Below are positions 12,553 through 15,198 of a stretch of 15,198 nucleotides of DNA, one piece after another. The number at the start of each line of letters is the position of its first letter. The first letter of the stretch is position 1. The stretch is from assembly GCA_934476545.1 (NCBI GenBank), contig CAKSOB010000031.1:1-15198 (forward strand), read 5' to 3'. A program made the translations under genes and the position numbers. The DNA comes from an uncultured Eubacteriales bacterium. Its GTDB lineage: Bacteria; Bacillota; Clostridia; Oscillospirales; Acutalibacteraceae. The notes below the pieces were generated by a model that saw nothing but the letters and a program-made list of their open reading frames with translations, made no database searches and was not told the origin of the DNA.

Positions 12553-15177
12553 ATGAGAAAACACAAATCGGCATGGGGCACAAAGGTTCTTGCTCTCTTT
12601 TTGAGTTTGGCTATGTGCCTGAGTATGCTGCCGACGATGGCGCTTGTTCCGATGACAGCGTTTGCAGAAGAAGCGCCATCGTTTGGTGGTGGGACAGGTA
12701 CACAGGAAGACCCGTGGCTAATTACTTCGAAAGAGGATTTGATTGCTTTGGCAGTGTTTCTAAACTCTGGCAAAGCAGAAACATTTGATACTGAGGCCAC
12801 AGGTATTGGAAACTGCTATGGCTATTACTTCAAGCAAACTGCTGATATTGACCTGACAGATGTATCGTGGGAACCGATTGGTTATTCTGGGGGTTACTAT
12901 TTTGCTGGAAACTATGATGGCGACGGACATAGCATTAAAAATGCAATCTCCACTGGAAAGGTAGACCCAGATGGTTTCGCTACGGCTGGCATTTTCGGGT
13001 AGGTCGCTTTCGGTTCAGTCGAAAATCTTCATGTGAAAAACGCAAACTTTGTGGCAACCGGTCAAAATAATTACAGTTATGTGGGCGGTATTGCGGGTGT
13101 GTGTTATGGTTCATCCATCATAAACTGCTCGGTGGTGAATTCTTCTCTGGAGAGCAAGCGCAACAACAATAATAACTGCGCGGGAAGTATTGTTGGTTAC
13201 TCAACCGGCGGTACATTTGAAAAGTGCGCTGCCGAAAATAACCAAGTTAAAACTATGGCTTATGGTGGTGGTTTTGTTGGTGAAGTAGATGATGACTATG
13301 GAGTAGGTACGTCTACATTCACAAACTGCTATACTGCAAACTGCTCTGTAAACTCTAAAACCGATGATGTTCAGGGAGTGAGTTTGGTAGGTGGTTTCGC
13401 TGGTGAGATGACGGCTTCCACGTTAACTGTTAAAAATTGCTATGTATATCAGGCAACGCTTTCTACAGAGGGAACCGCTGTTCCCACAATCAAGGCCACC
13501 GGCGTTTTTGCAGGTCACCTGTGGGGCGGCAGTAGTATCGATAATATAAACTGTTTCTTTGGGGCTTGTGGAACAACCGAAAATGTTGGTACGGCCAGTG
13601 AAAAGACAGAAGAAGAATTTAGAAACGACACGGTGGCAAACTTGCTGGGTGAAGCATTTGCGCAGGTTGGCGACTATCCGAAAATCAATGGTCCTGCCGA
13701 CTATAGTAGCGTAGATGCGGCCATTGCCAAGGCAAATGCTCTGATCAAAGATAATTACAAAGATTTTTCTTCCGTGGAGACTGCAATCAATTCGGTGGTT
13801 CAGGGGAAGACACTGGCAGAGCAGGCAGAGGTGGATGCAATGGCAAAGGCTATTGAAGATGCCATTGCTGCCCTGCAATACAAGGATGCCGATTACACAA
13901 ATGTTGACGCAGCGATTGCCAAAGCAAACGCTCTGAACAAGGACGAGTACAAGGACTTCTCCGGTGTGGAAGCTGCTATCGCCGCCGTAGTCCGGGATAA
14001 GAACATTACCGAGCAGGCGGAAGTAGACGCCATGGCGCAGGCTATCAACAATGCCATTGCTGCCCTGCAATACAAGGATGCTGACTACACAAAGGTTGAC
14101 GTAGCCATTACCTTTAACACCAACGGTGGCAGTCCGGTGCAAACCCAGCATGTGACAAGCGGCAGCAAGCTGAGCAGCCTGCCAACCACCACCAAAGAGA
14201 GCTACACCTTTGCCGGCTGGTACACCGACGAAGCCCTCACCCAGCCATTTAGCGCAGACACAGCCATTACCAAGAACACCGTGCTGTACGCCAAGTGGAC
14301 AGAGAACGCCGACCCGAACCCGGACGACGGCATAACCGTAGGGCAAGTAACCGGACTGAAAGCCATCAAGAAAACCACCACCACCCTGAAGTTGACCTTC
14401 AACAAGGTGGAGGGTGCCTCCGGCTATGAAATCTACGATGCCGAAACCAACGAGCTGTTGACCACCTGCACCACCCAAAAGGGCAAAGCCAAACTGGTAA
14501 AGACCATTACCGGCTTAAATGCCGGCGAAGTACGCAAGTACAAGGTGCGTGCATATGTTATCGTCAACGGCGAGAAGCACTACGGCGCATTCTCTAAGGT
14601 ATACACCAAAGCCACCGCAGAGCGAACACCTGTCCTGCTGGCAACCGTTACAAAGACCACCGGCACCTCTGTAAAGCTCCGGTGGACTCCTGTGGACGGC
14701 GCAGCCAAGTACCAAGTATACGGCGCAGTTTGCTCCGAAACACCGGTTCGCCTCAAGACTGTTTCCGGTGAAACCACCGATTGGACAAGCAAGAGCCTGA
14801 AAAGGGCAACCAGCTACAAATATTATGTAGTCGCCTTGGACGAAGCAGGAAAGAAGATCGCAACTTCTCCGATTATCCATGTTGTCACCAACGGCAGCAA
14901 GTACGGCAACCCGGAGCAGTTGACCCTTACAAGTGATGCGGCCATCACCATGACAAAGGGCGGAAAAGTCGCCAATGTTTTGACCGAGCTGACCGCATCT
15001 CCTGCAGAGAAAGAACCGTTGACGCACATTGCTGCATTGCGTTACCGCAGCGATGACAAAACCGTTGCCAAGGTAGACAAAGACGGCGTAATTACCGCTG
15101 TGAACAAGGGTACCTGTACCGTTTATGTGATTGCACAGAACGGCTTGTATCAAGCAGTAACCGTAACCGTAGAATAA
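12553..15177 (+). pseudogene. Secreted modular surface protein interrupted by one in-frame TAG
   Basis: The frame runs 874 codons from an ATG with AAGGAGG to a TAA, with a single TAG at 13000-13002 (codon 150) and no frameshift. A signal peptide (1-38, AFA/EE cleavage) is followed by a lead-in and about six GLUG-like repeats (about 41-370), which should form a beta-helix. Two 64-residue helical FIVAR-like repeats come next (385-448, 449-512), then the start of a third. The third breaks into an InlB-type B repeat (about 519-584, ending LYAKWTE). Two FN3-like domains (about 595-690, 691-780) and a BIG2-like domain (about 793-874) complete it. No LPXTG or SLH anchor is seen. The TAG falls right after G-I-F-G in the first GLUG unit, where sibling repeats carry V, Y, E, E or H. 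A point mutation from a sense codon is therefore the simplest reading. Without readthrough, only a 149-residue fragment would be made. Adhesion is the likely role but is inference. Confidence 0.8.
13705..14106 (+). repeat. 192-base tandem repeat (two full units and a truncated third)
   Basis: Units start at 13705, 13897 and 14089 and encode VDAAIAKANAL-type helices ending IAALQYKDADY. The third stops after seven codons at the B-repeat junction. A stretch of 29 bases is identical between 13861-13889 and 14053-14081. In-frame gain or loss of whole units by recombination is possible. Confidence 0.85.
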
Positions 15178-15198
15178 TCTTTTGATTCTTTGCGCTTA

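Noticed and set aside
11661..12800. 379-codon minus-strand open frame opposite the LytTR gene
   Set aside because: It covers the recognisable LytTR-PAS gene, the intergenic gap and the start of the surface protein. Its sequence shows no domain or motif.
13000..13002. TAG as a recoded sense codon (pyrrolysine or reassigned amber)
   Set aside because: Another gene in the window ends with TAG (6444-6446), no other in-frame TAG occurs in the window's genes, and a secreted GLUG protein is not a known pyrrolysine context. A nonsense mutation is simpler.
13423..14478. 351-codon minus-strand frame opposite the surface protein
   Set aside because: It mirrors the repeats of the plus-strand gene, including repeated segments at the same 64-codon period. 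It is therefore a shadow.
14674..14690. ACCGGCACC match as a far attachment site inside the surface protein
   Set aside because: It lacks the last base of the tRNA copy, has no similarity around it, and lies in well-behaved FN3 coding sequence. A nine-base match is expected by chance in GC-rich coding DNA.

Overview
The window looks like chromosomal DNA from a mid-GC anaerobic Firmicute of class Clostridia, probably an Oscillospirales/Ruminococcaceae-type gut bacterium. The grounds are AGGAGG-type ribosome binding sites, sigma-A promoters that mostly carry an extended -10, a PPi-type phosphofructokinase, a GatCAB transamidation operon, a sodium-pumping oxaloacetate decarboxylase and a secreted protein built from GLUG, FIVAR-like, InlB-B, FN3 and BIG2-like modules. 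The genus cannot be fixed from this sequence.

Layout. Positions 1-256 (minus) hold the start of a PPi-dependent phosphofructokinase gene with its own promoter. Positions 450-5410 (minus) form one operon, aspS-gatC-gatA-gatB. AspRS charges tRNA(Asp) and, if nondiscriminating, tRNA(Asn); GatCAB then amidates mischarged Asp-tRNA(Asn) and/or Glu-tRNA(Gln). A 331-base divergent spacer carries the aspS promoter, a leader hairpin and an unexplained structured block. Positions 5742-7042 (plus) carry a YetF/DUF421 membrane protein and a PAP2-type membrane phosphatase with its own promoter. These converge, across a strong shared terminator, on a minus-strand operon (10543-7146) for a sodium-translocating oxaloacetate decarboxylase. 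That operon runs carboxyltransferase, OadG-like anchor, separate biotin carrier, membrane pump, and it couples oxaloacetate decarboxylation to Na+ export.

Positions 10544-10950 are an AT-rich spacer with divergent promoters for the decarboxylase operon and for a tRNA-Leu(CAA) gene (10951-11035). The right third looks acquired or rearranged. Downstream of the tRNA there is a degraded copy of its 3' end (18 of 24 bases, including the last ten through CCA), a cluster of dyads, and a 65-codon fragment of a tyrosine integrase on the minus strand. I read this as the scar of one or more elements that integrated at tRNA-Leu.

Beyond the scar, a near-consensus promoter drives a LytTR-PAS regulator (TTG start, no receiver domain). 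Forty-three bases later comes a large secreted modular protein whose frame is interrupted by one in-frame TAG at 13000-13002. The regulator/surface-protein pair, with its single amber codon and exact internal repeats, is the part most worth a second look. The remaining genes are ordinary housekeeping and energy genes.
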